Counted from the first letter of the stretch, positions 22,379-35,092 are shown. The stretch: 64,000 nt of DNA from Allomyces macrogynus ATCC 38327 (GCA_000151295.1 GG745367.1:336574-400573); one strand, 5' to 3'. Notes: generated from the sequence alone by a model not told the origin. A program made the numbers and translations.

Positions 22379-22839
22379 TGGTAGGCAGCAATTGGGACAA
22401 CATGGGGACAGTTCCATGGATTGGATGGTGCAATCACATCACTGTTGACCTGTGTGACAGCATCGATGGTGGTACACTCCTTCTGGGTGGAGTGTCCTAG
22501 GGTCTCCCACAACAAGGAGGTGTTTGACATGACAATTCTGGAGGATGCAGTGTGGGCCTGGGGCCTGACCATGGACCTGTCATTCTCAAGGCTGAACCAC
22601 CATCTTGCATACCTCCTCCTGAGGTATGGGAGGCGCTGGTTCAGCTGCCTGGAATGTATCGTTGTACCAGAGAGCACAGTGCTTCCAGACACGTTTTGTT
22701 TGGCAATCCACAGCCCCAAAGACTGGTGTGATTAAATGGTGATCACATACCTTGCATGGGCTGATGACCCACTACCCAGGTCTACACGAAGCTTTGACAT
22801 CTCCTCATGGAGGTTGGGGGGCCAGTAGACCTGCGAACT

Positions 22840-22969
22840 GGCACATCATGAGGTGCTGGCAAGGGCGATGGACAATGCTCATTGCCCAAGTTGTTAGGGC
22901 TGTCACCTGATGGTCCTGACAGCGAGGGACGATGTGTGTTGTCTGAGCCTGAGTTAACATGAGGGGTGC
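22840..22969 (-). repeat. Internal complementary region of DIRS element
   Basis: Read on the minus strand, this stretch is the right outer end (matching 23266-23362) directly fused to the left outer end (matching 18301-18344). This is the arrangement proposed to template a circular intermediate in DIRS elements. Several mismatches show that the copy has aged. Confidence 0.85.
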
Positions 22970-23086
22970 AAGATGTGCCTCCCACCCGGTTTCCATTATG
23001 GCCAGAATGGGCGGCCGATTTTCCCGTTTTCCCACCCCATCTTCGACGGGCACATCTGCTCCGTCTGGTGTCTCTCTCGATCAGGG

Positions 23087-23262
23087 AATGAGGATCCTGA
23101 CAGGTCGGGGGCGAGGGGTTTGCACGCCTCGCCTCGATTGGGCCCAGGCGATCAAGCCTGTTTTTTCATTTCATGTCTCAGAACTGACGTTGCATCATAT
23201 GTTTCATGTTCCTGAGATAGTGTCGATCATTTGAGCCCATTCAATAAAAGGAATAGGCACAT
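23087..23262 (-). repeat. Right inverted terminal repeat of DIRS element
   Basis: Near-identical inverted copy of the left terminal repeat. The outer 100 bp (23263-23362) are not in the left repeat; they pair with the internal complementary region, as in DIRS-1. Confidence 0.92.
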
Positions 23263-23509
23263 CACAGCACCCCTCGTGTCGGCTCAGGCTCAGACAACAC
23301 ACATCGTCCCTCGCTGTCAGTACCGTCAGGTGACAGCCCTAACAGCTCGGGCAATGAGCATTTGCACGACCAGCTCGAGGTCAGCGCGCGGCTCGCGCAA
23401 TTCCCGCCGCTCTGATCCGAACGTGCTGCAGTCCGCTTCCTGCGCCAGGAAGAAAAGCAACTGCAAATAACATCTACTCTTGTCAAGCCAACCTACTCCA
23501 CCCGCTCAA

Positions 23510-26500
23510 TCACTCGTCGTCACTCTCATACGGCTCCGGTGTTGCCGTTGCCGCCGAAATCCGGTCGCGCTGCGCGACATCCACGTCCACGACACTCGTC
23601 CCCTCGAGCATCGCCAAGATCCGGATCGCGCGCGCACGCTTCTCCGGCTTCAAGTCCGAACGACCGGCAATCCGCGCACGCACATCGTCCGCAGGCGTGC
23701 GGCCGTACCGGTCGACCGGGCTCCGGACACACCCATTCTGTGCGACCAAATACGCCACCATATCCTCGCCGAGGTGCGCGGCGGCTACGTGCACGAGCGT
23801 ACGCCGGTCCGGGCCCGCGGCATTCACGTCCACACCCGCAAGGAGGAACATGCGCACGGCGACGGCATCGTCGCGCGCGACCGCCCACGCGGCGTCCATG
23901 GTCGCGCGCGCCAACTCTTCCTTGGCAAGATGCGCGCCAGTCTGGACGAGCAGCCGCACGACGGCCTCGCGGCGGGCAACTGCCGCGGGCGTTGCGCCAA
24001 GCCCCGCCGTGGTCCCGCCCGTCGCCGCGTACCACAACGGCGTATGCCCGCGGCGGTCACGCGCGTGGACGCCAGCGCCACGCTGCAGTAGTTCGCGCAC
24101 GGTACGAATCCGAGCGGCGCCCGCGGCATGGTGCAGGGCCGTAGCCCCTGTCAGGGCATCGACAGCATTGACCGCCGTGGTCGCGCCCTGCTGCACGCTC
24201 GACTCGACGGCCTCGTTGAGGAGGTACGCGATATGTGCGGCACGGCCCTGTGCGCCCGCGAGCGACAGGAGGATCGGAGCAAGTACGCGCTCCACGCGCG
24301 CGTCCAACTGCGCGGCCTGTGCTGCCGCGAGCCCCGCCGGGTCCGAATCTCCCTGCGGACTAGCGCACGATTCGCGCCCGGAGGCCGTGGACGCGGCGAT
24401 CAGTGCGGCCTCGGCCTCGACGTCGGTCTCGACACCCGACTCGGTATCCGACTCGTCGTCAAGGATCTCGCCGTCGATGCCGTGCGTCGCTGCGTCCTTA
24501 GGAATTTCGCGGCCGTAGACACTCGTCAATGTCGGGTCCGATTCGGCGAAAGTCGTCGGCGGAGTTGCGAGGTGCGGCCGCGCGTGCGCGTGATGGTGAC
24601 GGTGGTGGTGGTGCCGGTGCGCGTGGTTCGGCTGTGCGACCAGGACGTGCCGCATGATACTGGAAAAGTCGCGCCGCGACAGCGCGAACCGCGGGTTCGC
24701 CTCGGGTTCCGTCAACTCGCCGCGTAGCGACACGCGAATCGCGGCACGGATTGCCGCCGGGTCGAGGTCCTTGCCAAGCAGGTACGACAGTTTCGCGAGC
24801 GCGCACTCGGGCGTGAGGTCCGATCCGGGCACGACGCCCGCTGCCAGGAGAGCTTTCCCCGTCGAGTAAATATCCGAGACGAGCCCGCGCTTGCATTGCG
24901 TCGTATTGACAATCACGACGCCACGGTCGGACGCTTCCTTGAGCGCGCCCAACAGGTCCTTGCGCGCGTCAGGCGCATTCCCGGCGCCGTAGGTTTCGAG
25001 CACGACGCCGCGAATCGGCGCCTGCAAGAATGCGCGAATCGTGGATTCGGTGATGCCTGGGAAAATGCGAAGGGTCGCGACACTTGCGTCCATGTGCTTG
25101 TGCGCGCGGAACTTGGCGAGCGCGCGCGGGCGCCAGACGTCGCGCCAGTGTACATCAATGTGGATGCCAACGTTGACGAGCGGGCCGAGGTTGGGCGAGT
25201 CGAATGCCGCCAGGCCCACGGCGTCGACCTTGGACGTGCGGTTGCCGCGGAAGAGCTTGTTGGAAAAGTAGAGCGTGACTTCGGCTACAATGGCAAAACG
25301 TGAGGCTGGTTGTCAAGCAGAGGGGCCGGTAGAGGGAGAAATGAACGTACGAATCACGTAGTGACCAGCAATGGTCAGCGCTCCCAAGAGGTTCTCGATT
25401 GCGTCGTTGCGAACCTCGGAGAGGGGCACTTGACTGCCCGTCAAAATGACCGTCTTGCCGAGGTTTTCGAGCATGAAACTCAACCTATCCGCCACGAGAG
25501 TCGGTGGAGAAGTGAGTAGCAAGATCGGTAAGCAGTCTTGAGCGCAAATCGGGATTCGTACGCCGATGCCGTGTAGGCCATAGTGTCGGTGCCGTGTAGA
25601 ATGATGAAGGCGTCTGCCAAGGTGCAAATTTCGGTCAGTAGGTCGCCCTCGCAGCCGCAAAGACATCCGAGAAAGACAGAAATACCATAAAACTCGTAGT
25701 TGAGCTCGACGTCGGTCGCGATCTTGACCCAATCCTTCATGGTCATATTCGACGAGTCTACGTCAACGTTCTCCACCGTCAGTTGACGCCGCAGCGACCC
25801 CCCCCCCCCCCCGGTCAAACAAGCAATAGAGTACCGAGCAGCGGATCGTACTCGAGGACAGAATAGACGATACGCTTGCCCCACAGTGACGGCGGCGTGA
25901 CCAAGGCGTCCACCTTCTCCGGCTTGCCCTCGGGCGTTCTCACGATGCGATTGTGCAGCTGATTGAGCAGCGATGCCGGCAACGGCGTCCCCACCGCCGA
26001 GAAGACGCCTTCCGGGTCGTGGAACCGTGCCATGGACCCGAGGAACGTCGTGAGGAAGTGCGGCGCGGGCTAAACAGATTCAGCAATTGAGTATCACGGT
26101 GGCCCAAACCAGGTCGCACGGCTTCATGAGCAAAAAATAAGCACCACGTAGCCATGCTCGAGCGTGTTCTTCATCCCAATGGTGCCGCCCGTGTAAATGA
26201 TCCTGTGGTTGTGTCCACGGCGTCAATTTGCAGCGGTACACCCCAACGTCCGCATGCCCCGAAACGTACAGTACGCGCGAAATGTCGGCCGCCACCATTT
26301 CCTCAAGGGCGGCCGCCGACTGCATCTGAATGTTGACGGCATCCGAATGGAATTCCTTGGACGGCCCTGGTGCGGCATGGTACGGGTTTTTGGTCGTGAG
26401 CGAGACTTTGCGCGGGCGCGGCGACGCTGGCGCCGACAGGTGCACGGGGAACGGGGGGACAGGTGTGCTGGGCTCCGCCGTGGTTACGGTGAGGGCCGGC

Positions 26501-26577
26501 AACGACGTGGAAGATGCAGCGGCGGAGGTCGCGGGCGCCGACTTGGTGCGCTTGCCCTTGCCCGGTCTGCGCGGCAT
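23510..26577 (-). CDS. L-asparaginase with C-terminal ankyrin region
   Basis: Hydrolyses asparagine to aspartate and ammonia; the type I asparaginase plus ankyrin layout is that of the '60 kDa lysophospholipase' family. Seven exons join in frame to 876 residues: 26270-26577, 26148-26202, 25835-26069, 25686-25757, 25562-25613, 25351-25484 and 23510-25284. Introns are 66-78 nt. Catalytic motifs: [12 protein letters not shown] (Thr about 107) and [10 protein letters not shown] (Thr-Asp about 232-233). Later family motifs are present: [26 protein letters not shown] and [15 protein letters not shown] His-rich linker ([18 protein letters not shown]) and an acidic stretch precede the ankyrin-type helices ([29 protein letters not shown]). 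The start at 26577 is the first ATG giving a family-like N-terminus; the leading 100 residues are disordered. It lies 148 bp beyond the right end of the DIRS element. Confidence 0.92.
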
Positions 26578-27783
26578 GGTCGTATCAGCGGGGAGCGAAA
26601 TACTTGGTCGAGAACAAGGGGTCGGTGTGGTTGGCTGGTTGCTGGCGCGCGAGTCGCAATCACTGCCGGTCGGTTTGAAAGAGCTGCGACGAGAGCGGCA
26701 AGCAAAATGCAGCGAGTGCTGGTTCAAAATGTGGGTCGGGCCGTTTGGAGAGGACGAGCTCGACGACGACAGCGACGCTGAAGAGAGCGTCGGTCAGACT
26801 TGGCTCTGATCTTGGCCGCACCGTCGCTGCAGCGTGCACGCGTCCCATCCCCAACGGCTTGGCTCTCGCAGCTCCGCAGCAGCAGCGATGATCGTGGTTC
26901 GGCCGACCTAAAGCACGTCCCCAATCAGACGATGGCGCGACAGAAATGGCTGGCCATGGTTGGCGGTGATCAAGGCGTCCCTTCGCCTCCGCATAGTTTG
27001 GCAACACGCGCCCGCTCCAGAAAACCTCGCAAAATGAAAAATGGGGCCGTTGCATGAGCCATGACTGTTGCTCGCGTCCACCAGCCATTTCGTTGCTTGT
27101 GGTTCCAAATCTGGTCGCCTGAGAATTACACTTTGGGCAGGTGCAAGGAGAGCATGGGCGGCGAGACTCGGCGCCCGAAACTCGGCGTCACGAACGCGCC
27201 GGCGGGAGTGCTCAACAGGCGCGCCCAGAGTGCGAGCGTTTGATGGGTGGATTGATGGAGGACCACGGCCAGCCGTGCCGATCCACGCCGAGGTTTGTGA
27301 AATATCGAGAGGATAACCGGAGACGAAAACACTGCAGAGCAGCCACGCACCAGAACAATCGCGCTGGCCGGCGTTAGGTATCCATCTTTGCGGTCCGCAG
27401 CCTGGCAAGTCAGAGCAGGAGCACGAACGGCGCCGTGTTGCCAGGTCAGGACAGGGAGTGCTTCGAGTTTCTCGTTTGACACACTCCGCTGTCACCAACG
27501 ACGCCCAACGAGTTCCCAACGCCTCCTTGTTCGCCACGGCAGCCCTGAGTACCTGGGCCACCATCCTCGTGTGCAGTCTGCTCTCTCTCGTGTGCGACTT
27601 CAAAAGCTGCAGCGTCCGCGAACATTTCTTCAGACCGGCGCTTTGCACTGTCCCAAGCTGTCGCCGCTCTGAACGCCCTGTCCTCCATTCATGCCAACGC
27701 AAACTTGAGACATCCTGCCGCCCCTTCCGTGACGGGCACCCGACCCGACCCACGCACGACCTGCACGACCAGTACTCGAGAAT
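26578..27783. other. Divergent intergenic region, asparaginase / F-box B
   Basis: 1.2 kb between divergent start codons. Open frames here have no protein-like composition. No repeat, tRNA or known motif seen. Confidence 0.4.
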
Positions 27784-30708
27784 ATGGCCATGGCGAGTCC
27801 TTCCGTCGGCGCCGAAAACGCGCCAGTGCCCCATCTGGAGCCCCTGCATCATGATGCGGTCCTGTTGCCCGACGTTCTTGCCCATGTGTTCAAGTACCTG
27901 ACCAACGCTGCGCATCTGCTGCGCGCGAGCCAAGTCTGTCATGTCTGGCGCGAGACCATCATGACCACGCACGCGCCACTCTTGTGGCCCGCCGCGTACC
28001 GCCGGGTACAGGGACTGCGCTTCCACGACCCGCCGCTCGAACAGACGGAACGGGCAACGTGGCGCGACCACCGCCGGCTCGCGCTCATTTCCGAGATTCG
28101 CGACCGTGTCAATTGGTACAAGCTCAAACAGCTCGGCAAGCGACTCGCATCAGCTGGTGTCGTGAAAAACGTGGACGACTCGTGCGAGGTTCGGCTCGAG
28201 GACGTGCAGATTGCGCGCAAGTACGTGCCCGTCGAGGCTGTGGTTGCACAGTGCCCCCATTTCTTGGACGTGCCCGACGGTGGGGAACCGTTTCTCGCGG
28301 TCACCGACAAGTGTGTCGTGTTTGAGCCGCGTTTGTGTACGTCTCGCCGCAACTCGTGCATGACGTGTGCCGTCGTCTCATTCTCGATGCTCATTTGTGC
28401 CTTTTAAAATGTAGCGGGACAGCTGCGCGCTCAGCAGACCCGATCGTTTGTAAAAGTCCAGCCTCTCTCGTCCTCGGTTTCTCCTGGCGACCGACCGCAC
28501 CGCGACGCGTTTCTGATCCACAGTGGTCCGGAACACGTTGAGACGATTGAAGACGACGAAGGTGAGGTCTTGGGCGTTGACCCATTTTTCAAGAGCGCCG
28601 GCGTGACCTCGACCAAATGGGCGTTCACGCGTTCCGCGACGACCATCCGGCTCTCCCCGCTTCCCTCGATCAACCTGTCCGTCCGCATCGCGCACCCGAA
28701 GCGGCTCGTGATACTCGACATGTCCTGCTGCGACGACTGGCTCGTCGTGCTCTACCGTGTTCCGCTCGATTGGCCCGCGCACTATGCTCGCAACCTGCGC
28801 GTTCCCTGGCGCGATGGCGACGACCCAGACGTCATGACCACGCCGTGCATGATGGCCGTTTACGACCTGCGCAACGTGGCGCTTCCGCGCGTCGACCGCG
28901 ACCGATGCCTCCTGCTCGATGCGAGCGAGGCTGGGGTCCAACCCGTCACGGCGATTTGGGTGCCGTATTCGCACGGTCTCGCGCATTCGGTTGTCGATGC
29001 CGATGCGCACCCGTTCCCCATTGCAGAACCGGACCCGTGGGCTGTCGCTGATCCCGCCAGCACATCTCATCGTCGGCAGCTGCTCAAGGTTGTGGTTAAC
29101 GAGCAGGGTGACGACCGGATTCGCGGCCACCGGCTCGTGGTCGTGACTTTGGATGTGTCGACCGCGGCAACGCCCGACCTCGTCGCGTATCAGCCATACG
29201 GGATCGTGCCCGAGGATCCGACCGAGTTGCGCGGTGCCGAGCAGGACGAGTCGTTTGCGACGCACGGGCCGTGCTGCAGTTTCACGTCGTGGCGCCTGTT
29301 TGGCCGCATTCTCGTCGGCACGCCTCTCGACCCTGTTTGCTGTCCACGGCTCCAGTTTGCCCGCGACGATTCCGGGCTCGAACCCGGCGCATCTATCGCG
29401 CCCGACTTCAAGGCCGCATTGACGCTCATTTCGCGTCGTGGGTTCTTGGCCGTATCGGTCCTGATGCGCGAGCCGCTGCTCCGTGCGTTCCATTTCAACG
29501 CTGATAACCGCGCAAACGTTGTTGCACGGTATGTTGCGCAGATTTGCGGCATGGACCACGATCTCGTCGCTCAGTACGAATTGCGCCCGACCGAAGTAGC
29601 GTTCATTTCGTCCCAGCTCGCGGCCGCATCCGACTGTCCGAGTGCCGAGACGCTGGTTGCGTGGTCGCTCGCGCTGCGCCCCGCCCCGCTCCATGTCCGA
29701 GCAACTCTTCCGCGTGCAGTTGTCGAATCGGGCCAGGCGCAGTGCCGCATCGTGAAGATGCACTGGTCGCGCCGCGACCGACTCGTCGTCGTTTCTCGTC
29801 CATCCCCACATGCCGCTCCGATCGCATGGTACAGGGACATGCGGTACGCCGAGCACGACACTTTCGTGCGGCACGGGTCGCGGATCGAGGTGGTCGATAC
29901 CGCTGCGATGCGCATTGTCGCGCACGTCGACTTGCCGCCGACGACCGAGTTGAAAATCCACCACTGGGCCATTAACCAGGGCTGGCGCGACCATGTTAAC
30001 TCCGCGCCGTGGGAGAAACCGCCGTCATGGGAGCCGAACGCGACGTTTATCGAGGGCTCGTGGCGGAACGCGTTTCTATTGCCCGTGTGGAAGTCGGATA
30101 TCGACGAGGACGGGCCGCTGACCGACGAGTGGGTGCTCGATCCGCTGCGCAATGCGCTGAACACGAATTGGGATTCGTCGGACGAAATTCGGCGACGGAT
30201 TTACCTGCCCGGAACGGTGATTCATTTGGAACCCACAGTGAACGGACTCGCGGTTGTGCGCAGCTTGGGTCCGATGCGCGGGTCGGTCGTCGAGCTGTGC
30301 ACGTATGCGCGCGCGCACGCACCTGTTGTTGCGGTAAGTCCGCCGAAGATTGGACCGGTTCCTGCTCCTGCACCTCCACCTGCCGCGAGTGTCTCGCGTG
30401 TCGATCGCAACCGTGCGCGGTGGCAGGCCAAGGCACAGGGCCGTCGCGCTGACGTTCAGATGATTGTCGCGGGTGGGGATCGCGTGGGTGCAGCGGTGCG
30501 CTCTGCTGTCGGTGCGAGCCGGAATAGGGCTCCAGCGCTAGTCGTGGAAACCGACGAGATCGTGGAGAGCAGGCAGCTGATGGAAGACGATTTTGGATGG
30601 GAAGATGAAGAGGAGGAGGAGAACAAAGGCGATTGGGATGCGAGCGAGTGGGGAGCCGAGGAGCGCTTTAACAATGAGGGCGATCAGGGCCACAAGAAGG
30701 AAGAATGA
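27784..30708 (+). CDS. F-box family protein B (first of tandem array)
   Basis: Two exons (27784-28336, 28415-30708; 78-nt intron with GTACGT donor and TGTAG acceptor, phase 1) give 948 residues. The F-box lies at about residues 22-65 ([13 protein letters not shown] ... CHVWRETI ... PLLW) and probably binds Skp1 in an SCF ubiquitin ligase. Exon 1 ends with VVFEPRL, exactly as in the paralogs. Exon 2 codes a large domain shared by the family but unknown to me: [24 protein letters not shown], the near-invariant block [19 protein letters not shown], then [16 protein letters not shown], and [16 protein letters not shown] near the end. A basic segment ([16 protein letters not shown]) and a strongly acidic C-terminus close the protein. 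A beta-rich substrate-binding fold is possible, but no WD40 or LRR repeats are visible. Confidence 0.85.
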
Positions 30709-31425
30709 AATTGTGGCTTGTTGGTCGCGAGAGTGAGAGTGAGCGTCGTTTGTTGTATTACGCTTGACTGTCCCTCGCTTGCAAGAGGCCGCTGATAGAC
30801 ATCACATTGTTCGTGTTGTTCTACGCATGTTCTGAATCCCAAGTTATGGTTTGGGCCAAGTTACGGGTCCAACGAACGGAGGACGAAATCTGTTGGGCAG
30901 AACAGGCCTGAACCTTTGCTTCCGCAAACTGCTGGTCAACTGGTGCTGAAAACTCATCGTTGACACATCCAACATTCCATCCCCACTCATGATTTTCGTC
31001 TATTCGTGAGCCAGGAAGAGATGTTTCAGGTTCACTTTGACCTTGCTGCCTGGCTCGCACACAATGTGTTGCAATCGACCTTTTCCTGTGTGTTGACTGT
31101 CTTCCGCGCCACCAAAGCGTCCGTGCGGGGTTGGCACGGGCGGATTGACGCGACCCCTTTCCGGCTCACGGACTAGTCATTGCTCCACGACTGATTGCAC
31201 TTGAGCGGCGTGTCCGGCGGACGCGCACCCCACTTGGCAACATGTTGCCGCCGCAGCTGGGCACCGCCGGCGTCAACCTCGCCGCCATAAGTATGGCACT
31301 TCGTCACGGCTGTGCAACTTTCGCGTCTGCGCCGAGCTCCCGGCCCTCGACTCATGAACGACGGCGACCGACGCTCTCAACACATGACATTTCAGCAAGA
31401 AGACCCACCAGCACACTCCACGGTC
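30709..31425. other. Intergenic region, F-box B / C
   Basis: 717 bp between head-to-tail paralogs. It presumably holds the B terminator and C promoter. Nothing recognisable; GC content is lower than in the genes. Confidence 0.4.
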
Positions 31426-34304
31426 ATGGCTGAAGATCGACGCAGTGCCGTCGAGGGCAGTTCTTTCGAGCACGTACCGGGCACCAAGTCGCAGCCGCAC
31501 CATGCTGCGCTGCTTCCCGACGTGCTCGCGCATCTTTTCAAGAACCTGACCAATGCCGCGCACTTGTTGCGCGCGAGCCAAGTGTGCCGCGTCTGGCGCG
31601 ACACGATCATGAACTCGCACGCGCCGCTCCTCTGGCCGGGCGTGTACCACCATTTGCAAGAGCGGTACGGCCGTGAGGGATATTCAGAACCTCTGCTCGA
31701 GTTGGCGCCCGTGACCTGGCGCGACTATCGCCGACTCGCTCTGATTGCCGAACTTCGCGACCGCGGCAATTGGTTCAAGCTCAAGCAGCTCAGCAAGCGA
31801 CTTGCAGCGGCGGGCGCTGTGAAAGACGTGGACGTGACCGTCGACCTTCCGCTCGAGGAAGTCTACGTTGCGCGCAAGTACACGCCTGTCGAGACGGTGG
31901 TCGCCCAGTGCCCGCATTTCCTCGACGTGCCCGACGGCGGCGAGCCGTTCGTGGCCATCACGGACAAGTGCGTCGTATTTGAGCCGCGTCTGAATACGTC
32001 AAGCAGAGTATGCACAGGATCTGGCCTGTCTTTATTTGCAAGCTCACGAGACTGGTTTTCGGATTTGTAGCGGGCGAGTTGCGCGTGGAGCAGAAGCACT
32101 CGTTTGTTCAAGTCCAGCCCGTGCTGCCAGCATCGACTGCCGCTTCCCGAGACCTACCGCACGGCCGTGACGCACTTCTGCTCCGTAGTGGTCCGGAACG
32201 CGCCGAGGAGATCAACCGCAACGGCGACGTGGCCTCGGTGGCTGATCCCTTCTTTGAGAGCGCGGGCGCGACCTCGGCCAAATGGGTGTTTACGCGTTCC
32301 GCGACGAGTATTCGCCTGCACCCGCTGGCGGCCGCCAATGGATGCATTCGCGTCGCGCACCCAAAGCGGCTCATGATTCTCGACGTGTCGTGCTGTGACG
32401 ACTGGCTCGTTGTGCTCTACCGCGTTCCGCTCGAGTGGTCCATCCACTACGCTCGCAACGCGCGCGTGCCCTGGCGCAGCAGCGACGACGAGCCGGACCA
32501 CATCGCGACGCCAACCATCCTGGCCGTATACGACATGCGCAGCGTCTCGCTCCCGTGCATCAACCCGGACCGGTGCCAGATGCTCGATGCCAGCGAGGTG
32601 GGGGTCAAGCCCGTCACTGCCATGTGGGTGCCGTACGCGCACGGTCTTGCCCATTCGGTCGTCGACGCCGACGCGCACCCGTTTCCCGTTGCCGAACCGG
32701 ACCCGTGGATGACGGCCGACCCTGAAGCGGCATCTCGTCGGCAGTTGCTCAAGATTGTGGTCAACGAGCAGGGCGACGACCGGATTCGCGGCCATCGGCT
32801 CGTGGTTGTTACGTTTGACGTGTCGACACAGGCATCGCCCGAGCTCTTCGCGTATCAGCCGTACGGGATTGTGCCCGAGGATCCGACCGCATTGCGCGGT
32901 GCCGAGCAGGACGAGTCGTTTGCGACGCACGGGCCGTGCTGCAGCTACACATCCTGGCGCCTGTTTGGCCGCATTCTCGTCGGCACGCCGCTCGATCCTG
33001 TTTGCTGCCCGCGGCTCCAGTTTGTGCGCGACGATTCGGGGCTCGGGGCCGACGCCGCCATTGCCCCCGACTTCAAGGCCGTCCTGACGCAGATAACGCG
33101 CCGTGGATTCCTGGCCGTGTCGATCCTGATGCGCGAGCCCCTTTTGCGCGCGTTTCATTTTGACGCTGATGCCAGCGACCGCGCAAGTGTCGTGGCGCGG
33201 CACGTCGCGCTGATTTGCCGCATGGACCATGATCTCCTCACGCAATACGATATGCGCTCGCTTGAGCTGGCCTACATTCAGGCCGAGTTGGCCACGACCG
33301 GCTCCCCGAGCGACGCGACGCTGACAGCGTGGTCGCTCGCGCTACGCCCCGCACCGCTCCATGTGCGAGCAGTGCTCCCTCGTGCTGTTGTCGACCAGGG
33401 CCAGCCGACGTACCACATCACCAAGGTGCACTGGACGCGCCGCGACCGAGTCGTCGTTGTTTCTCGCCCGTCCGCATCGACTCCCCCGATTGAGCGGTCT
33501 CGCGCCCAGTGGGGCAAGCACAAGGCTGCCGTGCGCCACGGACCTCGGATCGAGGTGGTCGACATCGGGGCGATGCGCATCGTCATGGCCACCAACCTGC
33601 CGCCCATAACCGAGTTCAAGATCGAGTATTGGGCGAACAACCCGGCGTGGCGCGACCAGGTCAAGCATTTGCCGTGGGACAATCCGTTTGTCAATGACCA
33701 GAACTACCACGAACTGTGGCTGAAAGCGCTTTTGTTGACGTGGGGTTCGGACCTCGACAAGGACGGCCCGCTGACCGACCAGTGGGTCATCGATTCGCTG
33801 CGGAACGGGTTTAAACAGTTCTGGAACGGCGCGCGCCGGCGCGTGTATGTGCCCGGGACCGTGTTCCACGTTGAGCCGACGGCCAAGGGGCTCGCGGTCG
33901 TGCGCAGTCTTGGGCCGATGCGCGGGTCGGTCGTCGAGCTGTGTACGTACACGCGCGCGCCCGCTCCGCGCGCGTTTGTGAAACCGCCGAAGATTGTGCC
34001 GCTGCCTCGCTCTCGTCCTGCGTATTCAGCTCCTTTTCCACCGCCCGAAGCTAGCGCCCCACTCCCGGATCGCAACCAGGTGCGGTGGCAGGCCAAGGCC
34101 CACGGCCGCCGCGCTGACGTCCAGAAAATTGTCGCTGGTGGGGGTCGCGTTGGTGCGGCGGTGCGCTCTGGCGTGGGGTCGTCGAGTCGTGGGAACAGGG
34201 CGCCGGCACTTGCCGTGGCTAGGGACGACATCGAGGAAGGGATGCAGCTGATGAATGATGAGCTCGAGTGGGAAAATGGGGATGACGAGGGCGTCGATGA
34301 GTGA
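31426..34304 (+). CDS. F-box family protein C
   Basis: Closest to B in sequence. From the ATG at 31426 (MAEDRRS..., which lines up with MAEDCRR in D) it gives 933 residues if the family intron is removed at 31994-32070. F-box: [13 protein letters not shown] ... CRVWRDTI ... PLLW. Exon 2 carries all family blocks, including [30 protein letters not shown] and [16 protein letters not shown], then a basic and finally acidic tail. The oddity is the splice donor: where B and D have GTACGT after the conserved codon, C has ATACGT. Without splicing, the exon 1 frame runs to a stop at 32070. A cryptic GT five bases upstream of the exon end (31988) would keep frame but drop part of the conserved RL site. 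So C may be mis-spliced, or it may use a rare AT-AG intron. Confidence 0.78.
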
Positions 34305-35092
34305 AAAGTGGATGGTATAGACGCGGAAGTGTGGGGAGCCGATCTGCTCGGACGAGAAAATGACGAGCGGGCTGATCAATGATGACGATGGTTGTGGTCC
34401 ATGTTGTAGACAGATGTAATGTCGATGGATCTCGAATGGAATTGCAACGCAGCGCAATTTCAATCACATACAGATTATTGTTTCCTCTATCAACGCCCTT
34501 GTCCACCACTAGAGATGGCCTTCGCGTACATCGTGGTCGGTGCGGGTAGAGAGAGCACAGCGGCCTCCCTCATGAACTGGTGCATGAAATTGATACTAGG
34601 TAATTCGCGGGACTGCCGCCGTTTTCAGTTTTCAAAGCACTGTGGTCCAAGAGCGTGAGCAGCTGCGAGACTACTGCTTTGGCTTGACTCCATTATTCTT
34701 GGTCCGGCAAGCATGGACCACAAATACACATCTGAGTCTCTGACATCCCAGGGAGCAACATCACCTGGTGGGTGCTTCAGCGCCACATGAGCAACACCAC
34801 TCCCCTCATTCTCCCGGAAAAACTGGCACGGCGCGGTGCTACCCGTGTGTTGAGTCTTTTGGCCCCCAGCCGGCTACCGACTCAAGCACAAGTCGTTGCA
34901 CTCCGTGCAGCATGTGCTGTCGACACTCGCCCGGCCAAGAGCAAGCAGGAATCACTGCGATATAGGTGACGAAGTCGCGACCGCGTTGATCCAGCTCTCT
35001 ACTCCGCATCGTACCCGCACAACTTTTGGCACATCGACGACACCCGCCGCATGACAGTATTGCAAAGCAATCGACGAGCAACCTCCACGGCC
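34305..35092. other. Intergenic region, F-box C / D
   Basis: 788 bp between head-to-tail paralogs. Just before their ATGs, C and D share an ACTCCACGGT/ACCTCCACGGC-like stretch, a relic of duplication. No other feature seen. Confidence 0.4.

Larger units (their letters stand above)
18301..23362 (+). mobile_element. DIRS-type tyrosine-recombinase retrotransposon, degenerate
   Basis: About 5.06 kb inserted between F-box A and the asparaginase gene. Evidence: inverted (not direct) terminal repeats of about 170-175 bp; an internal complementary region near the right end that is the reverse complement of the right terminus joined to the left terminus; a gag-like ORF; a reverse transcriptase followed by RNase H in the DIRS order; and the N-terminal domain of a tyrosine recombinase. 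No target-site duplication is seen, as expected for recombinase-mediated insertion. Ends were set where internal-region homology stops: TTGTCC at 18301 and GAGCATT ending at 23362. The ORFs are broken by frameshifts and stops and the catalytic YxDD is changed, so this copy cannot be autonomous. Its composition (TG-rich, lower GC) differs from the host genes. Confidence 0.88.

Noticed and set aside
22362..22400. tRNA-like start (CCCTGGTGGCCTAGTGGTAGG), resembling a D-arm/A-box of tRNA-Glu
   Set aside because: No anticodon arm, T-arm or closing acceptor stem follows. The bases code the end of the tyrosine recombinase domain.
18301..23362. Element as a DNA transposon, because of its terminal inverted repeats
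   Set aside because: It contains RT, RNase H and recombinase remnants and an internal complementary region. Inverted ends are normal for DIRS.
29360..29400. T-loop-like stretch in F-box B (a GGGCTCGAACCCGG hairpin)
   Set aside because: It lies inside the conserved coding block, lacks the other tRNA arms, and its paralogs do not keep the pairing.
28378..29994. 538-codon open frame antisense to F-box B, and similar ones opposite C, D and E
   Set aside because: They recur opposite each paralog only because the sense sequences are related. Composition is not protein-like.
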